The position numbers and the translations under genes were made by a program. The notes below the pieces were generated by a model. It did not search any database, was not told where the DNA came from, and saw nothing but the letters and a program-made list of their open reading frames with translations. Below, piece after piece: positions 63,973 to 64,000 of a DNA stretch of 64,000 bases (its first letter is position 1; each line of letters starts with the position of its first letter). Where the stretch lies: the NCBI GenBank assembly GCA_963817075.1, contig CAWFMT010000002.1, positions 62,001-126,000 of the forward strand, in the 5' to 3' direction. The DNA is from DASPKM01 sp963817075. Its GTDB lineage: Bacteria > Bacteroidota > Bacteroidia > Chitinophagales > Chitinophagaceae.

Positions 63973-64000
63973 AGCTTAATCAGATATCATAGTCCTCGCC

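Overview
The window looks like chromosomal DNA of a Bacteroidota bacterium, most likely a Chitinophagaceae-like soil or plant-associated saccharolytic species. The grounds are a SusC/SusD pair inside a polysaccharide utilization locus, TonB-linked receptors with an N-terminal carboxypeptidase-like domain, many signal peptides ending in AQ or SQ, few Shine-Dalgarno sequences, FtsX-type permeases paired with a PadR regulator, and many dispersed intergenic hairpin repeats. No rRNA, tRNA, CRISPR array, transposase or phage gene was seen. Species assignment is inference.

Left edge (1-7.6 kb). The 3' end of what looks like a SusD-type protein is followed by a minus-strand cupin gene and an AraC regulator with an HMA-like N-terminus, then a secreted M61 peptidase, a secreted DUF1680/GH127-like enzyme, a small lipoprotein, and a GntR-type regulator with a sugar-binding-like C-terminal domain.

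Pectin/rhamnogalacturonan-I locus (7.7-34.0 kb, all plus strand). It runs: rhamnose symporter RhaT, a fused rhamnulose-1-phosphate aldolase/lactaldehyde dehydrogenase, SusC, SusD, GH105, CE12, PL22, GH43 arabinanase, GH43-like, GH127, GH2, GH43, PL11, a CE12-GH105 fusion, and GH28. A consistent model: oligomers enter through SusCD; PL11, GH28 and PL22 cut the backbones; CE12 removes acetyl groups; GH105 removes unsaturated uronate ends; GH43, GH127 and GH2 strip arabinan and galactan side chains; rhamnose enters through RhaT. The GntR-type regulator is divergent from rhaT, with a palindrome between them. Rhamnose isomerase, rhamnulokinase and an alpha-L-rhamnosidase are not in the window.

Middle (34.1-43.4 kb). 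Three serine hydrolases of the beta-lactamase/PBP fold surround a four-gene membrane module (membrane protein, winged-helix regulator, small membrane protein, DUF4153-like protein). The module begins with a perfect inverted repeat that recurs downstream of it. A 20-unit array of an 8-bp repeat and a 235-bp tandem array also lie here.

Heme uptake (43.4-50.5 kb, minus strand): hmuV, hmuU, hmuT and a TonB receptor, preceded by an anchored protein of unknown function, an NTF2-like protein and a DUF1028 protein. A terminator-like hairpin sits between the receptor and hmuT.

Right part (51-64 kb): an FtsX/MacB-type permease with a PadR repressor, an Nramp-like transporter, a class III aminotransferase broken by clustered indels, a PAS histidine kinase, two AraC regulators, a DUF5655 protein, a HEAT-repeat protein, an aldo/keto reductase and a two-domain carboxymuconolactone decarboxylase. 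The last 120 bp hold a decayed copy of the final 30 codons of the Nramp-like gene, so the intervening 7.8 kb is bracketed by transporter 3' ends.
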